Source: Rhodobacterales bacterium (GTDB taxonomy: Bacteria; Pseudomonadota; Alphaproteobacteria; Rhodobacterales; Rhodobacteraceae). Taken from it: DNA of 64,000 bases. The DNA lies in the NCBI GenBank assembly GCA_002748265.1, contig PDRY01000013.1, forward strand, positions 310,001-374,000, given 5' to 3'. A model generated the notes under the pieces. That model was given only the letters and a program-made list of their open reading frames with translations. It ran no database searches and had not been told where the DNA came from. Below are positions 43,325 to 51,518 of the stretch, in pieces. Position numbers and translations under genes: made by a program. Each line of letters opens with the position of its first letter. Within the stretch, counting starts at the first letter, position 1.

Positions 43325-44260
43325 ATGCGCGCTTTTGTTTTTCCCGGGCAGGGAGCCCAGACGCTTGGCATGGGCCGGGACCTGGCCGACACTCGGCCCG
43401 AGGCGAAAGCGGTCTTCGAAGAGGTGGACGAGGCCCTCGGTGAGCGGCTCAGCGCCGTGATCTGGGGAGAAGACATCGACGCGCTCACCCTGACCGCGAA
43501 TGCTCAACCCGCCCTCATGGCCACCTCCATGGCCGCCATGCGTGCGCTCGAAGCCGAAGGCGTGACCATGGGCGCCGCCTCGTTCGTAGCAGGGCACTCG
43601 CTGGGCGAATACTCGGCCCTGTGCGCTGCCGGGGCGCTGACGCTGACCGACACCGCCCGTCTCCTGCGCACCCGCGGCGAGGCCATGCAAAAGGCCGTCC
43701 CGGTGGGAGAGGGCGCCATGGCCGCGCTGCTCGGGCTCGATTTCGACACGGCCATGGCCGTGGCCGAGGAAGCAGCGCAAGGGCAGGTCTGCCAGGCCGC
43801 CAATGACAACGATCCCAGCCAGGTGGTGATCTCCGGCCACAAGGACGCCGTGGCCCGTGCCGCCGATCTGGCCAAAGAAAAAGGTGCCAAGCGCGCGCTG
43901 ATCCTGCCGGTCTCCGCTCCGTTCCACTGCGATCTTATGGCGCCCGCCGCCCAGGTCATGGCCGAAGCCCTCGAGCAGGTCGAAATCTCCGCCCCCGACG
44001 TTCCGGTCGTGGCCAATGTCCTGGCGAGCGCCATCGACAGCCCCACCGCGATCCGCTCGGCTCTGGTCACGCAGGTGACCGGCTCGGTCCGTTGGCGCGA
44101 AAGCGTTGCGTGGCTCGCCGCGCAGGGCGTGACCGAAACCTGGGAGATCGGCGCGGGCAAGGCGCTCACCGGTATGATCCGCCGCATCCACAAACCGATG
44201 GAGACCCGCGCGGTCGGCACCCCGGATGATGTGCGCGCCGCGGCTGAAAGCCTCGCCTGA
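43325..44260 (+). CDS. fabD: Malonyl-CoA--ACP transacylase
   Basis: Loads malonyl onto ACP for fatty acid elongation. The 311-residue protein has the glutamine motif FPGQGAQTLGMG at the start, the nucleophile elbow GHSLGE with Ser92, Arg in the LLRTRGEAMQKAVP segment, and the catalytic His in VSAPFHCDLM. AAGGAG precedes the ATG. The order fabD-fabG-acpP-fabF matches a standard fatty-acid cluster, here interrupted by a dispersed repeat between fabD and fabG. Confidence 0.97.
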   Translation: MRAFVFPGQGAQTLGMGRDLADTRPEAKAVFEEVDEALGERLSAVIWGEDIDALTLTANAQPALMATSMAAMRALEAEGVTMGAASFVAGHSLGEYSALCAAGALTLTDTARLLRTRGEAMQKAVPVGEGAMAALLGLDFDTAMAVAEEAAQGQVCQAANDNDPSQVVISGHKDAVARAADLAKEKGAKRALILPVSAPFHCDLMAPAAQVMAEALEQVEISAPDVPVVANVLASAIDSPTAIRSALVTQVTGSVRWRESVAWLAAQGVTETWEIGAGKALTGMIRRIHKPMETRAVGTPDDVRAAAESLA

Positions 44261-44264
44261 TCGC

Positions 44265-44328
44265 TTCTTATTTGTCCAAATACCTCGGGGGAGCGCGCAG
44301 CGCGGGGGCGGAGCCCCCAAACCCCCGG
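44265..44328 (-). repeat. Dispersed hairpin repeat, copy D, between fabD and fabG
   Basis: On the minus strand: CCGGGGGTTTGGGGGCTCCG, CCCCCGCGCTGCGCGC, then TCCCCCGAGGTATTTGG and ACAAATAAGAA. It contains hairpins GGGGGCTCCGCCCCC and GCGCTGCGC plus the TATTTGGACAAATA palindrome. It begins 5 bases after the fabD stop. Confidence 0.85.
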
Positions 44329-44350
44329 TTCACACCAGAAAGGCACTGAC

Positions 44351-45088
44351 ATGTTCGACCTGACCGGAAAATCCGCTCTCATCACCGGCGCCTCCGGCGG
44401 CCTTGGCAGCGAAATCGCCCGCGCCCTGCACGGCGCAGGCGCTACCGTGGGCCTTTCGGGCACCCGCGAAGAGCCGCTCAACGCCCTTGCCGCCGATCTG
44501 GGCGAGCGGGCCCATGTTCTGCCCTGCAACCTCTCCGATGCCGAGGCCGTCACCGCGCTGCCCAAGCAGGCCACTGAAGCCATGGGATCGGTGGACATTC
44601 TGATCAACAACGCCGGCATCACCCGCGACAATCTGTTCATGCGGATGAGCGAAGAGGAATGGGCCTCGGTGCTTGAGGTCAACCTCACCGCCACGATGCG
44701 TCTGTGCAAAGGCGTGGTCCGGGGCATGATGAAAGCCCGCTGGGGCCGGATCGTGAACATCTCTTCCGTGGTCGGCGCGACGGGCAATCCGGGGCAGGCG
44801 AATTACGCCGCGTCCAAGGCCGGGATGGTCGGCATGTCCAAATCGCTGGCCTACGAGGTGGCCAGCCGCGGGATCACCGTGAACTGCATTGCGCCTGGTT
44901 TCATTGGCTCTGCGATGACCGACAAGCTCACCGATGACCAGAAATCCGGGATTTTAGGTCAGATCCCGATGGGCCGCATGGGCGAGGCGTCCGAAATCGG
45001 CGCTGCGGCGCTCTATCTGGCCAGCTCCGAGGCAGGCTACGTCACCGGCACGACCTTGCATGTGAATGGTGGCATGGCCATGTTCTGA
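44351..45088 (+). CDS. fabG: 3-oxoacyl-ACP reductase
   Basis: NADPH-dependent reduction of beta-ketoacyl-ACP. The 245-residue SDR has TGASGGLGSEIARAL (cofactor site), NNAGITRDNLFMRM, catalytic Ser in NISSVVGATGNPGQ and the Tyr-x-x-x-Lys in ANYAASKAGM, all intact, unlike the SDR at 26122. The C-terminal VTGTTLHVNGGMAMF is typical of FabG. Confidence 0.97.
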   Translation: MFDLTGKSALITGASGGLGSEIARALHGAGATVGLSGTREEPLNALAADLGERAHVLPCNLSDAEAVTALPKQATEAMGSVDILINNAGITRDNLFMRMSEEEWASVLEVNLTATMRLCKGVVRGMMKARWGRIVNISSVVGATGNPGQANYAASKAGMVGMSKSLAYEVASRGITVNCIAPGFIGSAMTDKLTDDQKSGILGQIPMGRMGEASEIGAAALYLASSEAGYVTGTTLHVNGGMAMF

Positions 45089-45116
45089 ACGCGCTTCCCC
45101 TTGGGGAAAGCGTTTG
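45088..45116 (+). terminator. Hairpin after fabG
   Basis: AACGCGCTTCCCC-TT-GGGGAAAGCGTTT with small bulges, directly at the fabG stop. The T run is short, so it may only attenuate transcription into acpP. Confidence 0.5.
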
Positions 45117-45141
45117 CGTTGGGCGTCAATCCTGCTATAGG
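45114..45141 (+). promoter_or_regulatory. Probable sigma-70 promoter of acpP
   Basis: TTGCGT, 16-base spacer, TATAGG, 107 bases before the acpP start. A separate acpP promoter is usual because ACP is needed in large excess over FabG. Confidence 0.55.
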
Positions 45142-45248
45142 CGCCGCAATACACCGGTTGCGCGGTTTCCGCGCGGCCCAAACACAGCCCTTCGGGGCGC
45201 AATCGGGTCCAGACAGACAACGGCCCGCACAGACGTGAGGAAATGGAT

Positions 45249-45482
45249 ATGAGCGACGTCGAAGCACGCGTGCGCAAGATCGTGGTGGAGCACCTGGCGG
45301 TCGAAGAAGACAAGGTTGTGGAAAACGCCTCCTTCATCGACGACCTGGGCGCCGACAGCCTGGACACGGTTGAGCTGGTCATGGCCTTCGAAGAAGAGTT
45401 CGGCATCGAGATCCCCGATGACGCTGCCGAAACCATCCAGACCTTCGGTGATGCGGTCAAATACATCAAGGAAGCCCTCTGA
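45249..45482 (+). CDS. acpP: Acyl carrier protein
   Basis: A 77-residue acidic four-helix protein that carries growing acyl chains. The phosphopantetheine attachment Ser37 lies in [20 protein letters not shown]. The start at 45249 ([10 protein letters not shown]) is preferred over an ATG two codons upstream; GTGAGGAAA lies before it. It has its own likely promoter and a terminator. Confidence 0.98.
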   Translation: MSDVEARVRKIVVEHLAVEEDKVVENASFIDDLGADSLDTVELVMAFEEEFGIEIPDDAAETIQTFGDAVKYIKEAL

Positions 45483-45508
45483 TCCCAGCGGGTACCTGAT
45501 GCGATGAG

Positions 45509-45536
45509 ACGGCGCCTTCGGGCGCCGTTTTGCTTT
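45509..45536 (+). terminator. Terminator after acpP
   Basis: ACGGCGCC-TTCG-GGCGCCGTTTTGCTTTTT, 27 bases after the acpP stop. The 160 bases from here to fabF hold no recognisable gene. Confidence 0.85.
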
Positions 45537-45698
45537 TTGCCGCCCAAGGGCGGGGGCTCGCCCTGAGCCGCGCCAATGAGGCAGAGCACCGCCAAGCGGG
45601 CTTTCGGGTTTTCCGCCGATCCTGGGGGCGCGGTCTTGCGTCCGGGGGCGGGCAGCGCGTAAATCGGGCGAAGCCGATTTTAATGGACGGAGAGGCGC

Positions 45699-46955
45699 AT
45701 GCGCAGAGTTGTTGTCACGGGGCTGGGGCTGGTGACGCCGTTGGCCGATGGGGTGGACGCGAGCTGGAGCCGCATTCTGGACGGCGTTTCGGGCGCGGGT
45801 CCTATCACGCGTTTCGACACCGAGGGGCTGACCACCACCTATGCCTGCGAAGTGCCTCATGGCGAGGGCGAAGGCGAATTTGACGGGGCCAAATACATGG
45901 CGCCGAAGGATCAGCGCAAGGTCGATACCTTTATCCTTTACGGCATGGCAGCGGCTCAGCAGGCCGTTGAGGACGCGGGCTGGGCCATCGACGATGAGGA
46001 CGAGCTGCTGCGCACCGGCGTTCTGCTGGGCTCGGGCATCGGCGGGCTTCAATCCATCGCCGACACGGCTGTGATGATGGAAGAGAAGGGGCCGCGCCGG
46101 GTGTCTCCGTTCTTTGTGCCCGGAGCGCTGATCAACCTGATTTCTGGTCAGGTTGCGATCAAATACGGCTTCAAGGGACCGAACCACGCGGTTGTCACGG
46201 CCTGTTCCACCGGGGCTCACGCCATTGGCGACGCCGCGCGGATCATCAAATACGGCGATGCCGATGTGATGATCGCGGGCGGCGCGGAAGCGGCGATCTG
46301 CAAGATTGGCATCGCGGGTTTCAACGCCTGCAAGGCGCTGTCCACCGCGCGCACCGACGATCCCAAGACGGCGAGCCGTCCGTGGGACGCGGATCGCGAT
46401 GGGTTCGTGATGGGCGAGGGCGCCGGCGTCGTCGTTCTGGAGGAATACGAACACGCCAAGGCACGCGGGGCCAAGATCTACGCCGAAGTTCTGGGCTACG
46501 GCCTGTCGGGCGACGCCTATCACATCACCGCCCCGTCCGAGAACGGCGAGGGCGGCGAGCGCTCCATGCGGGCTGCGCTCAAGGATGCCGGGTTGGAGCC
46601 GACGGATATCGACTACATCAACGCCCATGGCACGAGCACCATGGCCGACACGATTGAGCTGGGCGCCGTGCAGCGGATGCTGGGCGATCACGCCAAGAAT
46701 GTCGCGATGTCCTCGACCAAATCCATGACCGGCCACCTTCTGGGCGCGGCCGGCGCGATTGAGGCGATCTTTGCCATCCTCGCGACCAAGCACAATGTGG
46801 CGCCGCCGACCATCAACCTGGACACGCCGCCGGAAGAGGCCGTTGTCGATCTTTGCGCGAATGAGAAACGCGAGAAGACCATCGACGTGGCACTGTCCAA
46901 CAGCTTTGGCTTTGGCGGCACCAATGCGAGCCTGATCGTCGGGAAACCGCGCTGA
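45699..46955 (+). CDS. fabF: Beta-ketoacyl-ACP synthase II
   Basis: Condenses malonyl-ACP with acyl-ACP. The 418-residue thiolase-fold enzyme has the nucleophile Cys169 in VVTACSTGAHAIGD, His residues in NAHGTSTMADTIELGA and KSMTGHLLGAAGAIEA, and the C-terminal NSFGFGGTNASLIVGK. The start has GGAGAGG upstream. Its TGA overlaps the mltG ATG by one base. Confidence 0.97.
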   Translation: MRRVVVTGLGLVTPLADGVDASWSRILDGVSGAGPITRFDTEGLTTTYACEVPHGEGEGEFDGAKYMAPKDQRKVDTFILYGMAAAQQAVEDAGWAIDDEDELLRTGVLLGSGIGGLQSIADTAVMMEEKGPRRVSPFFVPGALINLISGQVAIKYGFKGPNHAVVTACSTGAHAIGDAARIIKYGDADVMIAGGAEAAICKIGIAGFNACKALSTARTDDPKTASRPWDADRDGFVMGEGAGVVVLEEYEHAKARGAKIYAEVLGYGLSGDAYHITAPSENGEGGERSMRAALKDAGLEPTDIDYINAHGTSTMADTIELGAVQRMLGDHAKNVAMSSTKSMTGHLLGAAGAIEAIFAILATKHNVAPPTINLDTPPEEAVVDLCANEKREKTIDVALSNSFGFGGTNASLIVGKPR

Positions 46956-48121
46956 TGTGGAAAGCCATTGCCAGCACGGCACTGTCTTTGTTCGTGGTCG
47001 GGCTGTTCCTGCTGGCCGGGGTGATCTTGTGGGGCACGAGCCAGTGGCGCGACCCCGGACCGCTGAGTGAGGCGATCTGCCTTGAGGTGCCTGCGGGCAG
47101 CTCCATGCGGTCGGTCAGCGAAGACCTAGCCGCGCAAGGGGCCATTAGCCAGCCGACCATCTTCCGGGCCGGAGCAGATTACGCGGAGAAATCCGCGCTG
47201 CTCAAAGCGGGTTCGTTCCTGATCCAGCCGGGCTCCTCCATGGAGGAGATCGTGGACACGATCACGGGCACCGGCCAATCGACCTGCGGCACGGAGATCG
47301 TCTGGCGTGTTGGCGTCACCCGCCAGCAGGCGGAGATCCGCACGCTGGATCCGGCCACGGGGCGCTACGATGAGGTCGCCGAGTGGGACCCCGCCGCTGA
47401 CGCTCCGGCGGAGTATGCGCAGTATGTGGACAAGCCGGACACCCAGTTCCGCGTCGTGATTGCTGAGGGCGTCACGAGCTGGCAGGTGCGCGATGCGTTG
47501 CGCAGCATCGGCATCCTAGATGGCGATCCGGGCGAGGTGCCCGAAGAGGGCTCTCTGGCGCCGGACAGCTATGCGATCCAGCCCGGAGATTCGGGTGCCG
47601 CGCTGATCGCGAAGATGCAAGAGGCGCAGAGCGCGCGGCTGCAAACGGTCTGGGACGCGCGGTCGGACCGTACGGCGGTCGAGACGCTGGAAGACGCTCT
47701 GATTCTGGCCTCGATCATCGAGAAAGAGACCGGCGTTCCCGAGGAGCGGCGACAGGTCGCTGCCGTCTTCACCAACCGTCTGGAGCAGGGGATGCGGCTG
47801 CAGACCGACCCCACGGTGATCTACGGGATCACCAAGGGCGAGGGTGTGCTGGGCCGCGGCCTGCGCCGGTCCGAGCTGGATCGCGAGACGCCGTGGAACA
47901 CCTATGTTATCGCAGGGTTGCCGCCCACGCCGATCGCCAATCCGGGCCTGGAGAGCCTGCGCGCGGCGGTCGATCCGTCGGATGATGACTACGTGTTCTT
48001 TGTCGCCGACGGCACGGGCGGCCATGCCTTTGCCACGACGCTGGACGAGCACAACCGCAATGTCGCCCGCTGGCGCCAGATCGAAGCGGAGCGCGCCGCG
48101 CAGCAGGGCGGCGGCAACTGA
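46955..48121 (+). CDS. mltG: Endolytic peptidoglycan transglycosylase MltG (YceG-like)
   Basis: Cleaves nascent glycan strands at the inner membrane and so limits their length. The 388-residue protein has an N-terminal membrane anchor (TALSLFVVGLFLLAGVILWG) and the YceG domain with LILASIIEKETGVPEERRQV (catalytic Glu in the EKET motif, about residue 252), LQTDPTVIYGIT and TPWNTYVIAGLPPTPIANPG. It is translationally coupled to fabF (TGATG). The order fabF-mltG followed by GTA genes is conserved in this group as far as I recall. Confidence 0.95.
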   Translation: MWKAIASTALSLFVVGLFLLAGVILWGTSQWRDPGPLSEAICLEVPAGSSMRSVSEDLAAQGAISQPTIFRAGADYAEKSALLKAGSFLIQPGSSMEEIVDTITGTGQSTCGTEIVWRVGVTRQQAEIRTLDPATGRYDEVAEWDPAADAPAEYAQYVDKPDTQFRVVIAEGVTSWQVRDALRSIGILDGDPGEVPEEGSLAPDSYAIQPGDSGAALIAKMQEAQSARLQTVWDARSDRTAVETLEDALILASIIEKETGVPEERRQVAAVFTNRLEQGMRLQTDPTVIYGITKGEGVLGRGLRRSELDRETPWNTYVIAGLPPTPIANPGLESLRAAVDPSDDDYVFFVADGTGGHAFATTLDEHNRNVARWRQIEAERAAQQGGGN

Positions 48122-48194
48122 TCCGGTTAACGGTTCTTGCCGCTCCCGCGCGCTGCGGGTGAAGAAAACCTAGCCATATCGGGCGGTTGCCGGT

Positions 48195-48223
48195 TTGACA
48201 GACCGCCCGATGCCGGGCATGAT
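48195..48223 (+). promoter_or_regulatory. Possible promoter of a short leader before the GTA genes
   Basis: A perfect TTGACA (from 48195), 17-base spacer and CATGAT as -10. A short open frame, ATGCCGGGCATGATTTCAGA and on to a TGA at 48246-48248, encodes a 12-residue peptide, and a terminator follows at 48251. Together they look like a leader or a small RNA gene. Confidence 0.35.
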
Positions 48224-48250
48224 TTCAGACATGCTGGACAAGCTGTGACA

Positions 48251-48282
48251 CCCTCGGGGCCCATGGGCGCCGGGGGTTTTTT
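48251..48282 (+). terminator. Strong terminator between mltG and GTA gp1
   Basis: CCCTCGG pairs with CCGGGGG (one G-T pair), with an inner GGCCCATGGGC stem-forming segment, followed by six T residues. Confidence 0.8.
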
Positions 48283-48349
48283 CGTGACCGCGCCAAAGAG
48301 CGCGGCGCGGGCGCGGTCGGTGCTGGGCGGGCAACATACAGGCCAACCT

Positions 48350-48694
48350 ATGACCCAACCTATCGAGACGCGCGATGCGCAAGAGCAGACCGAGCTGGAG
48401 CAAGCCCGGCTGCTGTTCACCCACATCAGCAGCACGCTGCATGCAGTGCTGCAGGAGGTCCGTAGCGGGGATCTGACCCATCTGGATCAGCTGACGAAGA
48501 AGCAGTTGCAACTGGAAGAGGTCGCCAACCGGGCCGCGAAACTGAAGGAGCAGTTCGATGCGAAACACGACACGGGACTTCGAGACGGAGAGTTCGACCT
48601 TGACCGGGCTCGGTTTGAAATCGGGTGCAAGCTGGCTCGCCTCCGGGCCTGCTGCGATGCAGGACGACTTTCTTGCGAGCTTGAGCGAGAGTGA
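48350..48694 (+). CDS. GTA gp1-like protein (probable small terminase)
   Basis: A 114-residue mostly helical, charged protein (QEQTELEQARLLFTHISSTL; DQLTKKQLQLEEVANRAAKL). Its place directly upstream of and overlapping the GTA terminase gene corresponds to gene g1 of the Rhodobacter capsulatus gene transfer agent, which has been described as the small terminase. Sequence similarity is judged from memory. It starts at 48350 (MTQPIETRD). It is part of a decayed GTA cluster. Confidence 0.65.
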   Translation: MTQPIETRDAQEQTELEQARLLFTHISSTLHAVLQEVRSGDLTHLDQLTKKQLQLEEVANRAAKLKEQFDAKHDTGLRDGEFDLDRARFEIGCKLARLRACCDAGRLSCELERE

Positions 48695-49958
48695 GCTGCG
48701 GGCGCTGCCCTGGCTGTTCGATTTCTGGGCGGGGGAGCATCAGCTCCCCCCTCCGGGCGATTGGCGCTCCTGGGTGATCCTGGGCGGGCGCGGCGCGGGC
48801 AAGACGCGCGCCGGGGCCGAATGGGTGCGCGCCATGGTCGAGGGCGCGGGGCCCCGTGACCGGGGGCGCGCAGCGCGGGTGGCCTTGGTCGGCGAGACGC
48901 TGGACCAGGCGCGCGAAGTCATGGTGTTCGGGGAAAGCGGGCTCTTGGCCTGCGCCCCGCCGGATCGGAGACCCGAATGGCTGGCCGGGCGCAAGCAGTT
49001 GATCTGGCCCAATGGCGCGGTGGCGCAGATTTTGTCGGCTCATGACCCGGAGGGGCTGCGGGGCTACCAGTTTGACGCGCTCTGGGCCGATGAGCTGGCC
49101 AAGTGGAAGCGCGCGCAAGAGAGCTGGGACATGCTGCAATTCGCCTTGCGGCTGGGGGACGACCCGCGCGCCTGTATCACCACCACGCCGCGCAATGTCG
49201 CGGTGCTGCGCGATTTGCTGAACCGCGAGAGCACGGTGTCCACCCACGCCCCGACCGAGGCGAACCGTGCCTGGTTGGCGGATGGGTTCCTCGAAGAGGT
49301 TAAGGCCCGTTACGCTGGCACGCGTCTAGGCCGTCAGGAGCTGGAGGGCGAGCTGCTGGGCGATGCCGAGGGCGCTTTGTGGTCGAGCGATGCGCTGTCC
49401 GCAGGGCATCTGCGCGCGACGCCCGATCTGGCACGGGTCGTGGTCGCGGTGGACCCGCCGGTGAGCGGGCATGCGAAATCCGATGAATGCGGGATCATCG
49501 TGGCCGGTGTCACAATGGATGGCGATCCGGGCCAGTGGCGGGGCTATGTGCTGGAGGATGCCAGCGTAACGGGCGCGTCGCCACTGGAATGGGCCCGCGC
49601 GGCCGTAGCTGCGGCAGAGCGCCACGGCGCCGACCGGGTGGTGGCCGAGGTCAATCAGGGCGGCGATCTGGTGGAGCAGGTGATCCGTCAGGTCGCGCCG
49701 CTTCTTCCATACCGAGCGGTACGGGCATCGCGAGGGAAGGCCGCGCGGGCGGAACCCGTCGCCGCGCTTTATGAGCAGGGCCGGGTGCGGCATCTGCGCG
49801 GGCTGGACACGCTGGAGGAGCAGATGTGCCAGATGACGCTTCACGGCTACGAGGGGCAGGGCAGTCCCGACCGGGTCGATGCTCTGGTCTGGGCGATCCA
49901 TGAGCTGATGCTGGTCCCCGCAGCAAACTGGCAAGCGCCGCGCGTGCGGCATTTGTGA
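48558..49958 (+). CDS. GTA terminase large subunit (gp2)
   Basis: DNA-packaging ATPase and nuclease. The 466-residue protein has Walker A GGRGAGKTRAGAEW (about residue 76), Walker B FDALWADELAKW, the motif III segment ACITTTPRNVAVL, and an RNase H-like nuclease domain beginning VVVAVDPPVSG with acidic residues in KSDECGIIV and QGSPDRVDALVWAIHEL. The start at 48558 is chosen for its AAGGAG and because the KSGASWLAS segment resembles the start of other GTA terminases; it overlaps gp1 by 137 bases. The gene itself looks intact although the structural genes it should serve are gone. Confidence 0.9.
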   Translation: MRNTTRDFETESSTLTGLGLKSGASWLASGPAAMQDDFLASLSESELRALPWLFDFWAGEHQLPPPGDWRSWVILGGRGAGKTRAGAEWVRAMVEGAGPRDRGRAARVALVGETLDQAREVMVFGESGLLACAPPDRRPEWLAGRKQLIWPNGAVAQILSAHDPEGLRGYQFDALWADELAKWKRAQESWDMLQFALRLGDDPRACITTTPRNVAVLRDLLNRESTVSTHAPTEANRAWLADGFLEEVKARYAGTRLGRQELEGELLGDAEGALWSSDALSAGHLRATPDLARVVVAVDPPVSGHAKSDECGIIVAGVTMDGDPGQWRGYVLEDASVTGASPLEWARAAVAAAERHGADRVVAEVNQGGDLVEQVIRQVAPLLPYRAVRASRGKAARAEPVAALYEQGRVRHLRGLDTLEEQMCQMTLHGYEGQGSPDRVDALVWAIHELMLVPAANWQAPRVRHL

Positions 49959-50009
49959 CGCGAGATCAAGGCGCTTGCCTTCCGCGCGGTCGGAGGCTTT
50001 CCTGGCGCT

Positions 50010-50225
50010 ATGGCGAAGCTGGTTCTGACCCACAAAGCCGGTTCGATCTATGAGGATGAGCCGGATGCTGTTGAAGATTGGGCCGGGCACGATGAGGTCG
50101 TGCCGGGCCGTGAAGTGACCTCGCGGTGGTGCAGATCGCCGGGGTGATACCAAAGCCCGAGGTGGAGGGGCGCGATCAGGCGTTGATCGTACTGGGCACA
50201 AATTTGCCTTTTGCTCAGACCTTTA
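50010..50225 (+). pseudogene. HNH-endonuclease-like gene fragment
   Basis: A frame from ATG 50010 reads MAKLVLTHKAGSIYEDEPD, which resembles the start of a family of alphaproteobacterial HNH-type endonucleases. It then loses the family pattern and stops at 50147. Another frame from about 50117 reads LAVVQIAGVIPKPEVEGRDQ then ALIVLGTNLPFAQTF, resembling the next conserved block of the same family. An internal deletion, a frameshift and loss of the catalytic C-terminal part are inferred. The assignment is from pattern memory. Confidence 0.45.
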
Positions 50226-50266
50226 GGACGTCTTCAGAAAACTTCGATCACAGTGATGCGTCAGGA

Positions 50267-50503
50267 TCAGGCTGACGGCCAGCTAGCGTCTTTCTGGAGG
50301 GCGCGCGATTGCGCCCGGTCGAGCGCGGCGCGCGCCTGAGCAGGGTTCGGGCCGTGCCGTGTCCAGATGCGCAGGGCGGCGGTGGTGCTGAACGGAAGGG
50401 CGGCGTCGCGGAGCCAGGCGCGCAGATCGGGTGGGAGCGCGTCGAAGCGGTTCATGGATCGGGCGCGGCGGCGCGGGAGGGTGGTGCGGAGGTTGCGGGG
50501 CAT
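50267..50503 (-). CDS. DUF6525-like small protein
   Basis: A 78-residue basic protein, MPRNLRTTLPRRRARSMNRF followed by DALPPDLRAWLRDAALPFST and a helical C-terminus with ALDRAQSRALQKDA. This resembles DUF6525, a small family of Rhodobacteraceae with no known function. It lies inside the collapsed GTA cluster, in the opposite direction to the phage-like genes, after the HNH fragment. Confidence 0.6.
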   Translation of the reverse strand: MPRNLRTTLPRRRARSMNRFDALPPDLRAWLRDAALPFSTTAALRIWTRHGPNPAQARAALDRAQSRALQKDASWPSA

Positions 50504-50660
50504 GCTGATTGGATAGGTTATGAGATAACATATCGGTATCCGTTGCGCGGCCCCGTGGCAACCGCACGGATGGTTACTGCGGCATTAACCTCTGTCCCTC
50601 AGATTGCTTCTCAACGACGCGGTGCCCTCTGGCGCTGCAAACGCAATCAAGGAGCGGCCG

Positions 50661-50983
50661 ATGTTCGAGTTTCTGAAACGTCCCGTGGAGACGGTCGAGG
50701 TCACGTCCCTCGACAGCGCGAGCTGCTGGGCGGCGCGGGCGTGAAAACCGCTGCGGTGTCGGGGCAGGGCGTCTTTCGCGACGAGGCGAGCGATGAGCGC
50801 GTCCGGCAGGTGTTCTTTGACGGCGAGACGCCGCGCTTTCAGGTCATCATCCCCGATTTCGGCATCATCGAGGGCCCGTTCCAGGTGACCGCTTTGGAAT
50901 ATGCCGGGGCTGTGGCGGGGGAGGCGACCTTTGAGATGTCGCTCGCCTCAGCCGGGGAGATCGGCTTCACGGCGGCTCTGTAA
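50661..50983 (+). pseudogene. GTA deletion scar: portal (gp3) start joined to major tail protein (gp9) end
   Basis: ATG 50661 after GGAG encodes MFEFLKRP, the typical start of a GTA portal protein, then continues VETVEVTSLDSA, which fits the middle of a GTA major tail protein. It stops after about 27 codons. From 50717, in another frame, the tail protein continues RELLGGAGVKTAAVSGQGVF, RDEASDERVRQVFFDGETPR, FQVIIPDFGIIEGPFQVTAL and ends EMSLASAGEIGFTAAL at 50983. About 6 kb of head and tail genes (rest of gp3 to front of gp9) are therefore missing, with a second small deletion at about 50715. Confidence 0.78.
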
Positions 50984-51294
50984 TGGCCAATCCGCTGGCA
51001 GGAGAGGTCGATGTGACCGTGGACGGGCGCGTTTTCTGCGCCCGGCTCACCCTGGGCGCTCTGGCCGAGCTGGAAGAGGAGCTGGGCGAAGACAGCCTCG
51101 TCGCTCTGGCGGCGCGGTTCGAAGAGGGCCGGTTTTCGTCGCGCGATGTGCTGGCGGTGCTGGTTGCCGGGCTGCGCGGCGGCGGCTGGGAGGGTCGGGC
51201 GCCTGACCTTTTGAACGCCCGGATTGAGGGCGGCCCGCTCGGCGCTGCACGGATGGCGGCGCAGCTTCTGGCCCGCGCCTTCGCCGCGCCATGA
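50983..51294 (+). CDS. GTA gp10 (tail assembly chaperone-like)
   Basis: A 103-residue protein, starting MANPLAGEVDVTVDGRVFCA with RLTLGALAELEEELGEDSLV and the C-terminal GPLGAARMAAQLLARAFA. It matches the gene transfer agent family protein (gp10) that normally follows the major tail gene; that order is kept here even though gp9 is truncated. The ATG overlaps the gp9 stop by one base. The frame is intact. Confidence 0.82.
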   Translation: MANPLAGEVDVTVDGRVFCARLTLGALAELEEELGEDSLVALAARFEEGRFSSRDVLAVLVAGLRGGGWEGRAPDLLNARIEGGPLGAARMAAQLLARAFAAP

Positions 51295-51518
51295 GCGAGG
51301 ACCGGCGCGGCGGCATCGCCTGGGGCGCCTTGATGCGCGCGGCCATCCGCGAGCGGGGGCTGCTGCCCGCGCAGTTCTGGGCGCTCACCCCGGCTGAGCT
51401 GATGCTGCTGCTGGGGCGCGATGGTGGCGGCGTGCAGCCCATGGCGCGGGCGCGGCTGGAGGAACTGGCTGCCGCCTGGCCGGACAAAGGATCGGAGGAT
51501 GACCATGGACGAGATTGA
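51291..51518 (+). CDS. GTA gp10.1-like protein (rcc01693 family)
   Basis: A 75-residue protein, with IAWGALMRAAIRERGLLPAQ and FWALTPAELMLLLGR, matching the small phage tail assembly chaperone-like protein that lies between gp10 and the tape-measure gene in Rhodobacterales GTAs. It overlaps gp10 by 4 bases (ATGA) and the tape-measure gene by 14. Confidence 0.8.
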   Translation: MSEDRRGGIAWGALMRAAIRERGLLPAQFWALTPAELMLLLGRDGGGVQPMARARLEELAAAWPDKGSEDDHGRD

